Positions 48,906-57,545 of a DNA stretch of 64,000 bases are shown here, in pieces. Position 1 is the stretch's first letter; the number at the start of each line of letters is the position of its first letter. This DNA comes from Exiguobacterium sp. KRL4 (GTDB lineage: Bacteria > Bacillota > Bacilli > Exiguobacteriales > Exiguobacteriaceae), in the NCBI RefSeq assembly GCF_001870785.1, contig NZ_MOLV01000016.1, forward strand, positions 1-64,000, given 5' to 3'. The notes beneath the pieces are model-generated. The model worked only from the letters and a program-made list of their open reading frames with translations, made no database searches and had not been told where the DNA came from. The translations under genes were made by a program, and so were the position numbers.

Positions 48906-50288
48906 TCAACCAACAGCGCCTTCCGTCGAATCATCTTCGACTGGTGACGCCGGGTCCCCGGTCGTCGGAGCTTCTGGTGTATCCGGTGTCGTCGGTTGAT
49001 CCGGCGTCGTTGGCGTATCTGGTGTTGTTGTCCCATCATTCGTTGTTCCATCGTTTGTTGTTCCATCCGTTGAATCATCTGTCGTCCCATCGGAATTTGG
49101 TGTCGTCTCCTCTTCCGTTGTACTATCCGTCGAATCGTCGACGGGATCATCAGCCGGTGGCGGTGTCACGACAGGCGGTAATTCTTCTTGGCTACTTTTC
49201 GTAACGATGGCTGGCGTTGCCGAATAGAAATCGAGCGCCAGTAACCGTTTGACTTCTCCTTGATTGGATTTCGTAACGCGATATAGTTCAATCGATTTCC
49301 CTTCGACGCCTGATTGCGTATCACTGCTCGTTCCAGCAGACAACGTCGCCGAATACCGCGTAATCGTCCGGTACGGAATCGTTTTCTCTGCTTCGAGCAC
49401 AGCAGTGACCGTTTCTTTGAATGGTGTCCCACGTAATTCGAGTGTGACGTCACTCCCGTTTTTCGTCGCGATGACTTGGTAGTTGACGGCTTGTGTGTTC
49501 CGGACAGCAAAATCCGTTTTCTCGTCAATCTTGACGTCATACCCCAGTGTCACATCGTCCGGCAGTTGGGCATGCGGCATCCGTTCGACAATCTCAAATG
49601 GTGTTTTCGCAAACAATTCGTACAGTTTACTCCCGATGTACGACGCGGCGACAGGATCCATCCCATACGTCTTGACATTCATCAATTGGTCAGCCTTGAT
49701 ATCAACTTGCGCCATCGCATCAATCATTTGTTCTTCCGCTGCTGAGCGGGTCATGAACGTGACACTTGAGACGACTTCTCCTGTCGGATCGATGGCGGCT
49801 GCCGTCTCTGCCGGATCAAAATTACTTTCCTCAAGCTTTTCACTTGTTTTGATTAACCAGGTCTTGAACGTCTTGATTTGCTCGTCTGTATATGTAATCG
49901 GTTGTGCGGCTAAATAAGATTCCGTCGCCGCTTCATCGACGATCACTTGTAACGCACCGCCCTTTTTTAAAGACGCTGCTTTAATCGAGTCCTCAATCTT
50001 AAACGTCACCAGCTCGGTTGGAATCGGTAACGTCCCTTCCCCCGTCCCGACCGTCAACGGTGTTTTTTTCGCCCAGGACGCAACCGCTTCCTGGACTTTC
50101 GGTTTTGCTTCTTTCCGGGTCAAACCACTGACCGGTACAGAACCGATTCGGGCCGTATCGGAGAAGTTTTCAGCGACTGTTGCTTTTCCGGTAAAGGAAA
50201 TCAAGGCAAACGAAGGAACATAGATTAAGGCGATTAAAGCGAGTAACAGAAGCGTATGTACAGCAAAACGTTTTAAATTTATCATCAT
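48906..50288 (-). CDS. Membrane-anchored extracellular protein with PG-binding-like domain and Thr/Pro/Asp tail
   Basis: 460 residues from the ATG at 50288 (GGAAAGGAAA upstream). The N-terminal helix LLLLALIALIYVPSFALISF (about 13-32) is an uncleaved anchor or signal. The next part (about 45-110, RIGSVPVSGLTRKEAKPKVQEAVASW) resembles the putative peptidoglycan-binding domain seen in VanW/YoaR-type wall proteins. A beta-rich middle (about 190-340) has G5-like features. The tail (about 360-460) is disordered and built of TND, TPD and DST repeats, with no LPXTG motif. It heads the pilus operon, so it may help the pilus cross the cell wall. That role is inference. Confidence 0.65.
   Translation of the reverse strand: MMINLKRFAVHTLLLLALIALIYVPSFALISFTGKATVAENFSDTARIGSVPVSGLTRKEAKPKVQEAVASWAKKTPLTVGTGEGTLPIPTELVTFKIEDSIKAASLKKGGALQVIVDEAATESYLAAQPITYTDEQIKTFKTWLIKTSEKLEESNFDPAETAAAIDPTGEVVSSVTFMTRSAAEEQMIDAMAQVDIKADQLMNVKTYGMDPVAASYIGSKLYELFAKTPFEIVERMPHAQLPDDVTLGYDVKIDEKTDFAVRNTQAVNYQVIATKNGSDVTLELRGTPFKETVTAVLEAEKTIPYRTITRYSATLSAGTSSDTQSGVEGKSIELYRVTKSNQGEVKRLLALDFYSATPAIVTKSSQEELPPVVTPPPADDPVDDSTDSTTEEETTPNSDGTTDDSTDGTTNDGTTNDGTTTPDTPTTPDQPTTPDTPEAPTTGDPASPVEDDSTEGAVG
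49010..49130. repeat. Short tandem coding repeats in the tail of the wall-binding-like protein
   Basis: Degenerate direct repeats of the type GTTGTTCCATC (for example around 49021-49080) encode repeating TND/GTT and TPD units. Such tracts change length by slipped-strand copying. They are in frame and coding, not a CRISPR array. Confidence 0.55.
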
Positions 50289-50460
50289 CTGTTTCCTTTC
50301 CGTATGAAATAACCATTTCAGGTGTCTAGTATTTCCATTATAATGAATATTATGATGAAACATAAGTCCTACCTGACAAATACTTTCTTCATGTGTGAAT
50401 ACATACCGTTTTTTATTTTCTGGTTCAGACATCCTATTGATTCAGACACGAGGTGAGTCC

Positions 50461-50985
50461 ATGCAAGACAAGCAAGCCGGATTTTCGTTAATTGAAGTAT
50501 TAGTCAGCATTACGATTTTATCGATTATTTCCGTATCTTTAATCAGTATCTTTTCACAGTCCCTTGCAGCGTCACGGGACAGTACCGAATTGACGTTTGC
50601 CAATTACTTAGCGAAGAATGCCGCCTCCTACATTGAGCGAGAAGCCATCGAGACAGAATCCGGTCCCTTTGTTTTTGATGATTTGAAGGAACAAGCACAA
50701 CAAACGATTTATCAGAATGGTTCTTTTGAAATACCGACGCCGAACACGCCGTCATGTGGTGTATCGGCTATTTGTGACTCAATCTTCAACGATGCTGAAA
50801 TAAATAATCTACCGTTTGATGTGAAGTTCAGTGTTACGCCCCACAAGATTAACGGTGAAAACGATCCAAATCTGCTTGATCTGTATATTTATGTCTATCC
50901 GGACGGACAACCGGAGCCGATTACGTCTTTGAAAGGATCGATCACCAATGCGACGCTTAATCAAAGTTTTCCCTCAACGAAATGA
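50461..50985 (+). CDS. Minor pilin-like protein 1
   Basis: 174 residues. A 7-residue leader (MQDKQAG) is followed by FSLIEVLVSITILSIISVSLI, a canonical class III prepilin site with Glu at +5. The body holds one cysteine pair (SCGVSAIC, about 98-105), possibly a disulfide loop. The start at 50461 has AGGTGAG upstream; the longer frame lacks a site. It is the first of three plus-strand pilin-like genes diverging from the machinery operon, and overlaps the next by 38 bp. Confidence 0.85.
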   Translation: MQDKQAGFSLIEVLVSITILSIISVSLISIFSQSLAASRDSTELTFANYLAKNAASYIEREAIETESGPFVFDDLKEQAQQTIYQNGSFEIPTPNTPSCGVSAICDSIFNDAEINNLPFDVKFSVTPHKINGENDPNLLDLYIYVYPDGQPEPITSLKGSITNATLNQSFPSTK

Positions 50986-51553
50986 TGGGTTTTCGCTCGT
51001 CGAGTTGCTTGTCGCCATCGTCATTGCTGCGATTTTCAGTGCCGTCATTTTGACGGTATTCATCTCCGGGACAAAAAGTTTTCAAGCGACCGGTATCATC
51101 AGTGAATTGCGGAGCGAAGCAGACAGCTCGGTTGGTTTGATATTAAATGAAATCACAGGGTTTGATGCCATTCGGATCGACCAAGCAAACAAACTCGCAT
51201 TCTACAAAAAAACGTTGCCCAGTCTCAGTCAAGCAACCGGCTTACTTGAACGGTCGGCTGGCTTCGTTCCGTATAACGCGAATCAAGAGGATGTGGTCGA
51301 GCCCGTTGTGTATAAATTCGACGATAAACGAACAGAACAAACGACCTTGATTTATAACGGTCCGGTCGAAATCATCAACGAGCAGACGAGCATGCAAAAA
51401 ACGTTTACCCTGTCACGTCCGGAAACGGTCACGATTACGACAGGTGATTACCCCGGTGTCTATGTGGTCCATGGTATCTTAACGATCACATTGACGATTC
51501 AATCCGTCGATCAAGAAGAAACACAGACACTTACGAGTACGATTGGCTTCTAA
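50948..51553 (+). CDS. Minor pilin-like protein 2
   Basis: 201 residues. Leader of 14 residues ending in NDG, then FSLVELLVAIVIAAIFSAVILTVFI with Glu at +5. A PulJ/PilW-like long helix is followed by a beta-rich domain (about 70-200). It overlaps pilin-like 1 by 38 bp and precedes the third gene by 17 bp, consistent with one priming complex in which minor pilins start fibre assembly. Confidence 0.85.
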   Translation: MRRLIKVFPQRNDGFSLVELLVAIVIAAIFSAVILTVFISGTKSFQATGIISELRSEADSSVGLILNEITGFDAIRIDQANKLAFYKKTLPSLSQATGLLERSAGFVPYNANQEDVVEPVVYKFDDKRTEQTTLIYNGPVEIINEQTSMQKTFTLSRPETVTITTGDYPGVYVVHGILTITLTIQSVDQEETQTLTSTIGF

Positions 51554-51570
51554 GGCAGAAAGGATGACTT

Positions 51571-53139
51571 ATGCGAAAATCCGAAGAAGGTTATACCTTA
51601 TTATTTGTATTGGTCACACTGACCGTTCTATCCGTGCTGGCAGTCGCGACAATTGGAATCAGTCTTCAATCCACCCGGTTGACAGAAATTCGTGGGACGA
51701 ACATCGAAGTCGAATCAGCGACACAAAGTGAATTGAATCAAGCGATCGCCGCCTTGCAGCAAATCATCGCAACGACCGACGGCATTCGTCCGTCCAGTTC
51801 TTCCAAGGAACTGTTTGCCGATCCGAAAAATCGAATCATTTTACCACTGGCAACATCAGCCCCCAATGTCACCGTTGAATTAAATGAGACCGCCTCGAAT
51901 ATCCGGGTCAAGGCATTTGATTTGACCGCCCAAGTGGAAGAAACGAAAGGTGACCAACCGACCGTCCGAAAAACATACTCCCAACGTGTCTACCTATCGG
52001 CGATTCCCAGTTTTCTTTATTACATTTTAGGTTCCGATAACCAGGTGATTCTAAACGGTGCGCCGCGTATTCAGGGAAATGTCTTCTCACGTAATCCGTT
52101 GCAAGTCTCAGCAAGTCCAAATTTCATTTATAATGGCGCAACAGGTACCTACACCGATAAAAATGCCCGGTCCTATATTGATGGTCAGGTTAAAGTTTTC
52201 CAACCAAAAAATCAGCCGTTACTAACTTGTCGTGACTTCCTAACCTGTGACAGCTCGGTGTTTGACCCGACAGTCAAAACCGATCTGATCGCAACCAAAG
52301 AAGCATTAGTCCCATTTGATTTTGAGTTTGCCTTAAACGACTTTTTAAACATCCCGAGTACGACACCACTTGCGACAGTAGCAACGTATTTACGCGCTCA
52401 ACCCATCAAACAAGCTCTTTTGACGGGACCATTTTTAAACGAACTTAGCACCGATAAACAACTGATTCGACCTGCTCCGACAGAAAACAATACGGTGACG
52501 ATTACAGACGACATCGTCAAAGCGTCGACTGAACCGCTCATCATCGATGGAAACTTGACGATTTCTTCGCTCAATCCGATTGATCAGCCTCTTGAAATCA
52601 AACGCCCCATCATCGTCCTTGGTAATCTATTGATTCGTGGCAATGTCAGTTTCGCGACGACGATGTTTTCAACCGGGACAAGTCGTCTTGACGACGCGAA
52701 TATCCAAGGCATTGCGAGTTCGACCAGTCAAAACACGTTGATTTTACTCAGTAAGGGGAGTCTGACGATTAACCGGGTCAATAAGTTTTCAACACCGCAG
52801 ACTACAAAACCTGACATGAGTGCCTTTTTATACAGTGATGATACAAAACTGAACCGGATTTATTCCGTCGGTTCGACGATGAATTTGCAGGGCGGCATTT
52901 TCACGAAAGGCAGTCTTGAAGTCAATGCGTACCGGGGAACACTGGATCTACCGGAAAACAGTTTCCCGCAAGATGTTCGTGCACTCGAAACGTTGATGCA
53001 AACGAAACAGGCGGCAGATGCGGAAAAATCACGGCTGCGTTTGACCTATGATGCGAGTGTGCTTCAAAATCCAACAGCCATGTTGCCACTCAGTCGAGCC
53101 GTCCAACTCTACGTCGAAACACCAAAACGACTTCCATGA
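51571..53139 (+). CDS. Large pilin-like tip protein lacking Glu5
   Basis: 522 residues, far longer than a pilin. The N-terminus MRKSEEG then YTLLFVLVTLTVLSVLAVATIGI has a prepilin-type leader and helix, but position +5 is Phe instead of Glu. Loss of Glu5 is the hallmark of GspK/PilX-like subunits that sit at the fibre tip. The outer part (about 45-520) includes a beta-helix-like stretch (EPLIIDGNLTISSL, RPIIVLGNLLIRGNVSF, TLILLSKGSLTINR), as seen in many exported adhesins. A Cys pair lies near 219 and 224 (LTCRDFLTCDS). An adhesive tip is my inference. Confidence 0.75.
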   Translation: MRKSEEGYTLLFVLVTLTVLSVLAVATIGISLQSTRLTEIRGTNIEVESATQSELNQAIAALQQIIATTDGIRPSSSSKELFADPKNRIILPLATSAPNVTVELNETASNIRVKAFDLTAQVEETKGDQPTVRKTYSQRVYLSAIPSFLYYILGSDNQVILNGAPRIQGNVFSRNPLQVSASPNFIYNGATGTYTDKNARSYIDGQVKVFQPKNQPLLTCRDFLTCDSSVFDPTVKTDLIATKEALVPFDFEFALNDFLNIPSTTPLATVATYLRAQPIKQALLTGPFLNELSTDKQLIRPAPTENNTVTITDDIVKASTEPLIIDGNLTISSLNPIDQPLEIKRPIIVLGNLLIRGNVSFATTMFSTGTSRLDDANIQGIASSTSQNTLILLSKGSLTINRVNKFSTPQTTKPDMSAFLYSDDTKLNRIYSVGSTMNLQGGIFTKGSLEVNAYRGTLDLPENSFPQDVRALETLMQTKQAADAEKSRLRLTYDASVLQNPTAMLPLSRAVQLYVETPKRLP

Positions 53140-53143
53140 CATG

Positions 53144-53184
53144 CAAAAACACGACATCCTTGTACATGAGGATGTCGTGTTTTG
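53144..53184 (+). terminator. Bidirectional terminator after the minor pilin operon
   Basis: A perfect 14-bp stem AAAACACGACATCC/GGATGTCGTGTTTT closes the plus-strand pilin genes and the convergent ankyrin gene. Confidence 0.9.
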
Positions 53185-53186
53185 GG

Positions 53187-53876
53187 TTACTGAAATGATG
53201 TCGCCCCATAGGTCTTCGCTAACTGTTTTACTTGTTTTGTACTTGCTGACGCTCCACTTGTTTCTAACAATTGATACAAGTCTGTCCGGTTTTGTTTAAC
53301 TGTCTCATAAATCGGTGGATCCGTTCCCTTGTCCGGTTCAGCACCCGCCGCAAGGAGCAGCTCGATCGCTTCTTGATTTTGGTCAACTGTCGCATAATAA
53401 AGCGGGGTATGACCAAATCGATCCAATTGATTCAACTGACTTTTGGAAGCTTGTTTGACGAGTAATGCATAGGCATCGACAGAACGATTGATGCTCGTTG
53501 CAACATGTAAGACACTTTGCTTATTCGTATTCACTTGTTTTGTTGAAGCCCCTGCCTCTAACCATTGTTTGACGGTATCGGTTGGAGCGAACTGAGCGAC
53601 ATAAAACCAATTTTGTTGATTTTTAGCGCTTGTCCGATTTAGCAAAACAAGTGCTTTGTCGTATTCGAGTGTCTCTTGAAACTGTCGAATGTATCGATTA
53701 CGATCTTTCGTCGACAAACTGACGTCTTCGGCGGCTTGTTCCAATACTTTTGGACTTTTGGACGTAAGACTGTCCTCAAACGTTTGTTGATTTCGATAAT
53801 CGACTAACAGATACGTCGTTCCTCCGATTCCAATCAAGAACAGAAGAACGACGATCATGATTTTTTTTCTTGTCAC
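53187..53876 (-). CDS. Membrane-anchored ankyrin-repeat protein
   Basis: 229 residues starting with GTG at 53876, fixed by AAAGGAG 8 bases upstream. An N-terminal helix (IMIVVLLFLIGIGGTTYLLVDY, about 6-27) is followed by an outward or inward soluble part. Residues about 105-215 carry three to four ankyrin-type repeats (WLEAGASTKQVNT, SVLHVATSINR, GHTPLYYATVDQNQEAIELLLAAGAEP, IYETVKQNRTDLYQLLE). It lies 15 bp after the giant exported protein and should be cotranscribed. Ankyrin proteins beside exported proteins often bind a partner, sometimes as an immunity protein, but nothing here shows that. Confidence 0.75.
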   Translation of the reverse strand: MTRKKIMIVVLLFLIGIGGTTYLLVDYRNQQTFEDSLTSKSPKVLEQAAEDVSLSTKDRNRYIRQFQETLEYDKALVLLNRTSAKNQQNWFYVAQFAPTDTVKQWLEAGASTKQVNTNKQSVLHVATSINRSVDAYALLVKQASKSQLNQLDRFGHTPLYYATVDQNQEAIELLLAAGAEPDKGTDPPIYETVKQNRTDLYQLLETSGASASTKQVKQLAKTYGATSFQ

Positions 53877-53891
53877 GTCGTTTGCTCCTTT

Positions 53892-56800
53892 TTAATACAC
53901 ATCGGTATCACTTTCTCCTGTCGATCCTTCAGATGAAATCGTGACTTTGAAAGTTGTCGTCAACGGTTGCTTCTCCGTCGTTCCTTCTTTGATCACTTCA
54001 AAGATTTCTTTATTTTCTTTTAATGCCGTGACTTTAATTCGTGCAACGCCTGGTCGAAGTGCTTTTAAGGTCTGAGCGGTCGCATCCGTCTTGACATATT
54101 CCTTGCCTTGCAACACTTCAAGGCGGTAGAAACGTTCCGTCGCCGTGATGGGTAACCAGTTGAGAAGTGGACGTTTTTGATCATCCTGTAACGTCATCGT
54201 CAAATCGGTTGCCGTCAAGGTAACAGGGTTTTCCCGCACGTTAATTTTCGTAATTGCGCGTGTATCCGGGAAATCTTTTAATTGTAACAATGCATCTACT
54301 GGCCCCGCTGGTGTGCCTTTGATTCCTTTGACGGTGTATCCTGTATTGGTCTCTGTTAATTCAATCGCATCACTGACTTTTGAGAGCACAAACGGTAAGC
54401 GAATGTCTGGCGCGAACGAGGCAGTCACGTTTTGTGTCGTCCCAGCCCATAGCTCAAGATTGCTTGGGCTAACAGATAGTTCTGGTACCTTGACTTCAAT
54501 CGTATACACTTGGGACTGAGCTAAATACGTCGTGGTTCCAGTTGTCGCCGGAACAACTGCTTTGACTGTCATTATCCCAGGCTTGAGTCCTGTCAATGTT
54601 AACGTTTCCTGATCGAGTCCTTTTGCCTGCGCCAGTGTATCATTTGTAACGATCCATTTGATTGGGGCATCCGTTCCCGATAACATGATGGCGTCACCAG
54701 TCATCGGCTTCGTTTGACCGACATACAAAACGCTTGGTACATCGCGGACAATCAATCCACCAAACACGTCGTTCACTGTCAGCTTCGAGGTCGTCACCAA
54801 CTCACGTCCGTTTGCGACCGGAACGATCAATTTGATATCTGTCGTACCGATTTTTTTCGGGACGATGATTCCCTCTTGATTGATCGAAGCAATATCAGGA
54901 TCTTCAATCGACCATCTTAACGTTCCGTATTGACTACCAGCTGGGCTGATTTCCGGTAATACTTTATACGAAGGAGTATTGATATCGATCCGAACCGCTG
55001 GAATTTTTGCCTCCGTCGCATATCGTGTCGATAAAGCATACCCGAGTGTCGGGAAAGCTTGTGTGTCGTTCACAACTGATTTTGATTTATCGACCCCATT
55101 TTTCTTGTCACGATAAACGGTTTTCGTCGAACTCATCGTATTATCTTTTTTATCAAACACGTGAACCCCAGCCGCATCCTTCGCCCGGACTTTTACAGTA
55201 AAGGTCAACTCGGACGGTTTTGCGATCCAGAATCCTTTTTGAACACCTGCGATGGCTTCGTCGTATTCGATATCCGGAACATCACCCGTTAATGTTTGAT
55301 TCACAATCTTCACGTTACCGAGTCCAGTCGCTGAGACGACCTCGACATTTGTCGGGAAGTTTTCGCTAAACAGGATATCTTCCATCGTGACAGAGAATTG
55401 ACCCATGATATACCCATTGTTTCCGATGGCATCTTTTTGAGACATCGGACTTGTCCGGATCGTATACGTAATATTTGCCGTTTCTCCTTGCGGGATCGTC
55501 GCGGGATCAATCGAACGCGATAACGTGAAGGGAGATGATGCAGACGGTTGGACGACTTGAATCGTTCGCTCTTCCACCGTTTTAGCACCACGCTGGTCTT
55601 CTGCCTCGATTCGAATTTTTGCGAATGTTTTTCCTGCCAGTTTTCCATTAAACGTTTCACTGACAAACGAATTATTTTTTAACTTATCGTTCTCATATAC
55701 CTTTTCATTATCAATATAGATTCGTGTCTTTAGTTGCCGGTCACGTAAATCATAATCATTGACTTTATACGAAATCGTCAGCGGTTCATTGTCTAAATAA
55801 CTTGCCTGGCTGTCCGGCAAGATGTTTTTAAGGAGCGGTTTGTGGTTCGCTCCAATGAAGGCACGATACATCGTATTCGAGAACAATTCTTTTTCTTGTT
55901 GTTGGTTGAATGTCGAGGTATGCCCTGCACCAGAATACGTGACATTTCCTTTTGTATACATGTAATAATGATTTCGGGCGTCACCAATTGTTCGTCCGGC
56001 ATCCTGATTTGTCGATGCAACGCTGTTTTCACGGATGTTATACCACGGAATCAAGTCCGGTTGTTCTAAGTCCAGACCAAAATATTGGTTGTGGGTCGTC
56101 GCAATCTGAACGCTATTGCCTAACGTAAATGGATAGGACGTCATGACACCATCGTTTTGTTTAACGGCTTGACCTGATGTCCGTGGTGCTCCGTATCCCA
56201 TGTTGGTAAAGTTTTTTTGCCCCGCAAGTCCGGCAAACTTCTTTTCCCAAAACAGTTCAGGACTTGCCGATTGATTTGGACGGAAAATCGTATCATGAGA
56301 CAACATCAACCCTTGCCCCGTGTTCGTAAACCCAAGGATTGCGTTTGAGGCATCATCGCTCAGCGATGCCGCTCCATACGAATCTTGAAACCCGAAGATC
56401 AGCATATCGTAAGCCGTATTTAAATTTTTAGTCGGATACGTTTTATTGAATACATCTGCCGTGATGACTTCGACATTAAAGTCATAAAAACCATCTTGCT
56501 TCAGTAACGTTCCCGTATTCATGAACCCATTGATTGATCCAGTCGTTCCCGTTCGTGTCACTTGAAGGATCTTCGCTTCTGCAGTCTGGTCCTTCATCAA
56601 AAAGCTGCCGGTTTTATAATCGGTCAAACCGTCGCTACTTGATACACGAATCATCCAGTTCCGCGGTCCGGTATAACTTGGCGCGTCAAAGTTATAGCTG
56701 AGCGTGCCGGTTTTTACTGCTGGTTTCTCATCCACTTTTTCTGACTCTTCAAATTGATCGTTGCTGTCAAAATCAATATACAGTTGTGCGAGCTGATTCG

Positions 56801-57473
56801 TATTGTCCACGCTCGTCGTATACGTAAAATCAATTGGTACGTTCGGAACAGCTGTCGTCGCTTTATCGACTCCGGTCAATGCCGTTCCCTGTTGCTGAAC
56901 AGAGACACGTTCGAGACGGGGACGAATAATTTTTTGTGCCTTCAATTTTGTCATGACCGCCGTCATATCGGTGTAGGTGGGAACACCTTTAAGCACTGCA
57001 TTAAAATTACTTGACGTCTGCGCCAAAACATCCTGATGTAAAAAGACCGGTAAGCCCTTTTGAATATATGCGCCATAGATTTCATTCGCCTTCAGTTTCG
57101 TAATGTCATTTTCAATTTTATTCGTATTATGATTTTTTTTCGTATCAGAGATTGTCATCGAATAGCGGTCTGTTCCTGAAAAAGCAGACGGATCAAACAC
57201 AATCGCATCAAATGCTCCGTCGAGCGGGAAACGCGATGCATTTAATTCTTTGACTGTCATCATCTTGATCTCGAACTGATTTTTATCAAGACCTGTCAAC
57301 ATCGAATTCACTACTGTACCCGGATCAATCCGGTTCGTCGCCGACCAGGCATCCCGCACTTCGAGAATCTTAAACTTCTCTCCAATTGCAGCCTTTGTAT
57401 GTGGTGGTTGTATATACGTAATACTGGTAAAGATCAATAGACTGACTAAAAACAGACGTACCCAACGTTTCAT
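53892..57473 (-). CDS. Giant exported protein with Ig-like C-terminal modules (possibly DUF5057)
   Basis: 1193 residues. A signal peptide is clear: MKRW, hydrophobic core about 6-20, cleavage near HTKA/AIG (about 28). Residues about 30-190 form an N-terminal domain that looks like a Rossmann/flavodoxin-type fold. About 300-545 holds a second related-looking module (ILQVTRTGTTGSINGFMN, MLIFGFQDSY, LMLSHDT, YGAPRTSG), similar to DUF5057. From about 545 there are several beta modules (bacterial cadherin/Ig-like), and about 850-1060 contains two or three BIG_2-type domains (LRWSIEDPDIASINQEGIIVPKKIG). No LPXTG and no second membrane segment, so it is secreted or held by other contacts. Confidence 0.7.
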   Translation of the reverse strand: MKRWVRLFLVSLLIFTSITYIQPPHTKAAIGEKFKILEVRDAWSATNRIDPGTVVNSMLTGLDKNQFEIKMMTVKELNASRFPLDGAFDAIVFDPSAFSGTDRYSMTISDTKKNHNTNKIENDITKLKANEIYGAYIQKGLPVFLHQDVLAQTSSNFNAVLKGVPTYTDMTAVMTKLKAQKIIRPRLERVSVQQQGTALTGVDKATTAVPNVPIDFTYTTSVDNTNQLAQLYIDFDSNDQFEESEKVDEKPAVKTGTLSYNFDAPSYTGPRNWMIRVSSSDGLTDYKTGSFLMKDQTAEAKILQVTRTGTTGSINGFMNTGTLLKQDGFYDFNVEVITADVFNKTYPTKNLNTAYDMLIFGFQDSYGAASLSDDASNAILGFTNTGQGLMLSHDTIFRPNQSASPELFWEKKFAGLAGQKNFTNMGYGAPRTSGQAVKQNDGVMTSYPFTLGNSVQIATTHNQYFGLDLEQPDLIPWYNIRENSVASTNQDAGRTIGDARNHYYMYTKGNVTYSGAGHTSTFNQQQEKELFSNTMYRAFIGANHKPLLKNILPDSQASYLDNEPLTISYKVNDYDLRDRQLKTRIYIDNEKVYENDKLKNNSFVSETFNGKLAGKTFAKIRIEAEDQRGAKTVEERTIQVVQPSASSPFTLSRSIDPATIPQGETANITYTIRTSPMSQKDAIGNNGYIMGQFSVTMEDILFSENFPTNVEVVSATGLGNVKIVNQTLTGDVPDIEYDEAIAGVQKGFWIAKPSELTFTVKVRAKDAAGVHVFDKKDNTMSSTKTVYRDKKNGVDKSKSVVNDTQAFPTLGYALSTRYATEAKIPAVRIDINTPSYKVLPEISPAGSQYGTLRWSIEDPDIASINQEGIIVPKKIGTTDIKLIVPVANGRELVTTSKLTVNDVFGGLIVRDVPSVLYVGQTKPMTGDAIMLSGTDAPIKWIVTNDTLAQAKGLDQETLTLTGLKPGIMTVKAVVPATTGTTTYLAQSQVYTIEVKVPELSVSPSNLELWAGTTQNVTASFAPDIRLPFVLSKVSDAIELTETNTGYTVKGIKGTPAGPVDALLQLKDFPDTRAITKINVRENPVTLTATDLTMTLQDDQKRPLLNWLPITATERFYRLEVLQGKEYVKTDATAQTLKALRPGVARIKVTALKENKEIFEVIKEGTTEKQPLTTTFKVTISSEGSTGESDTDVY

Positions 57474-57511
57474 TTCAATCGTCTCCTCGTCATAAGATCA
57501 TGAAATCTAGG

Positions 57512-57539
57512 ACTATATTACCCCACCTTTAGTATACAA
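57512..57539 (-). promoter_or_regulatory. Predicted promoter of the giant exported protein operon
   Basis: On the minus strand TTGTAT (57534-57539) and TATAGT (57512-57517) are 16 bp apart, followed by a GAGGAG ribosome site before the ATG. It lies immediately past the folC stop, where no terminator is seen. Confidence 0.55.
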
Positions 57540-57545
57540 GGACTT

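Noticed and set aside
49010-49130. Possible CRISPR array in the repeated tract
   Set aside because: Repeats are short, contiguous, in frame and coding; there are no unique spacers and no cas genes in the window.
49483-49917. 144-codon plus-strand ORF antisense to the wall-binding-like gene
   Set aside because: No start signals; the minus-strand frame has a membrane anchor and consistent codon use.
53187-57473. Toxin-immunity pair
   Set aside because: The large protein shows no recognisable toxin domain at its C-terminus, and the small partner is an ankyrin protein of generic type.
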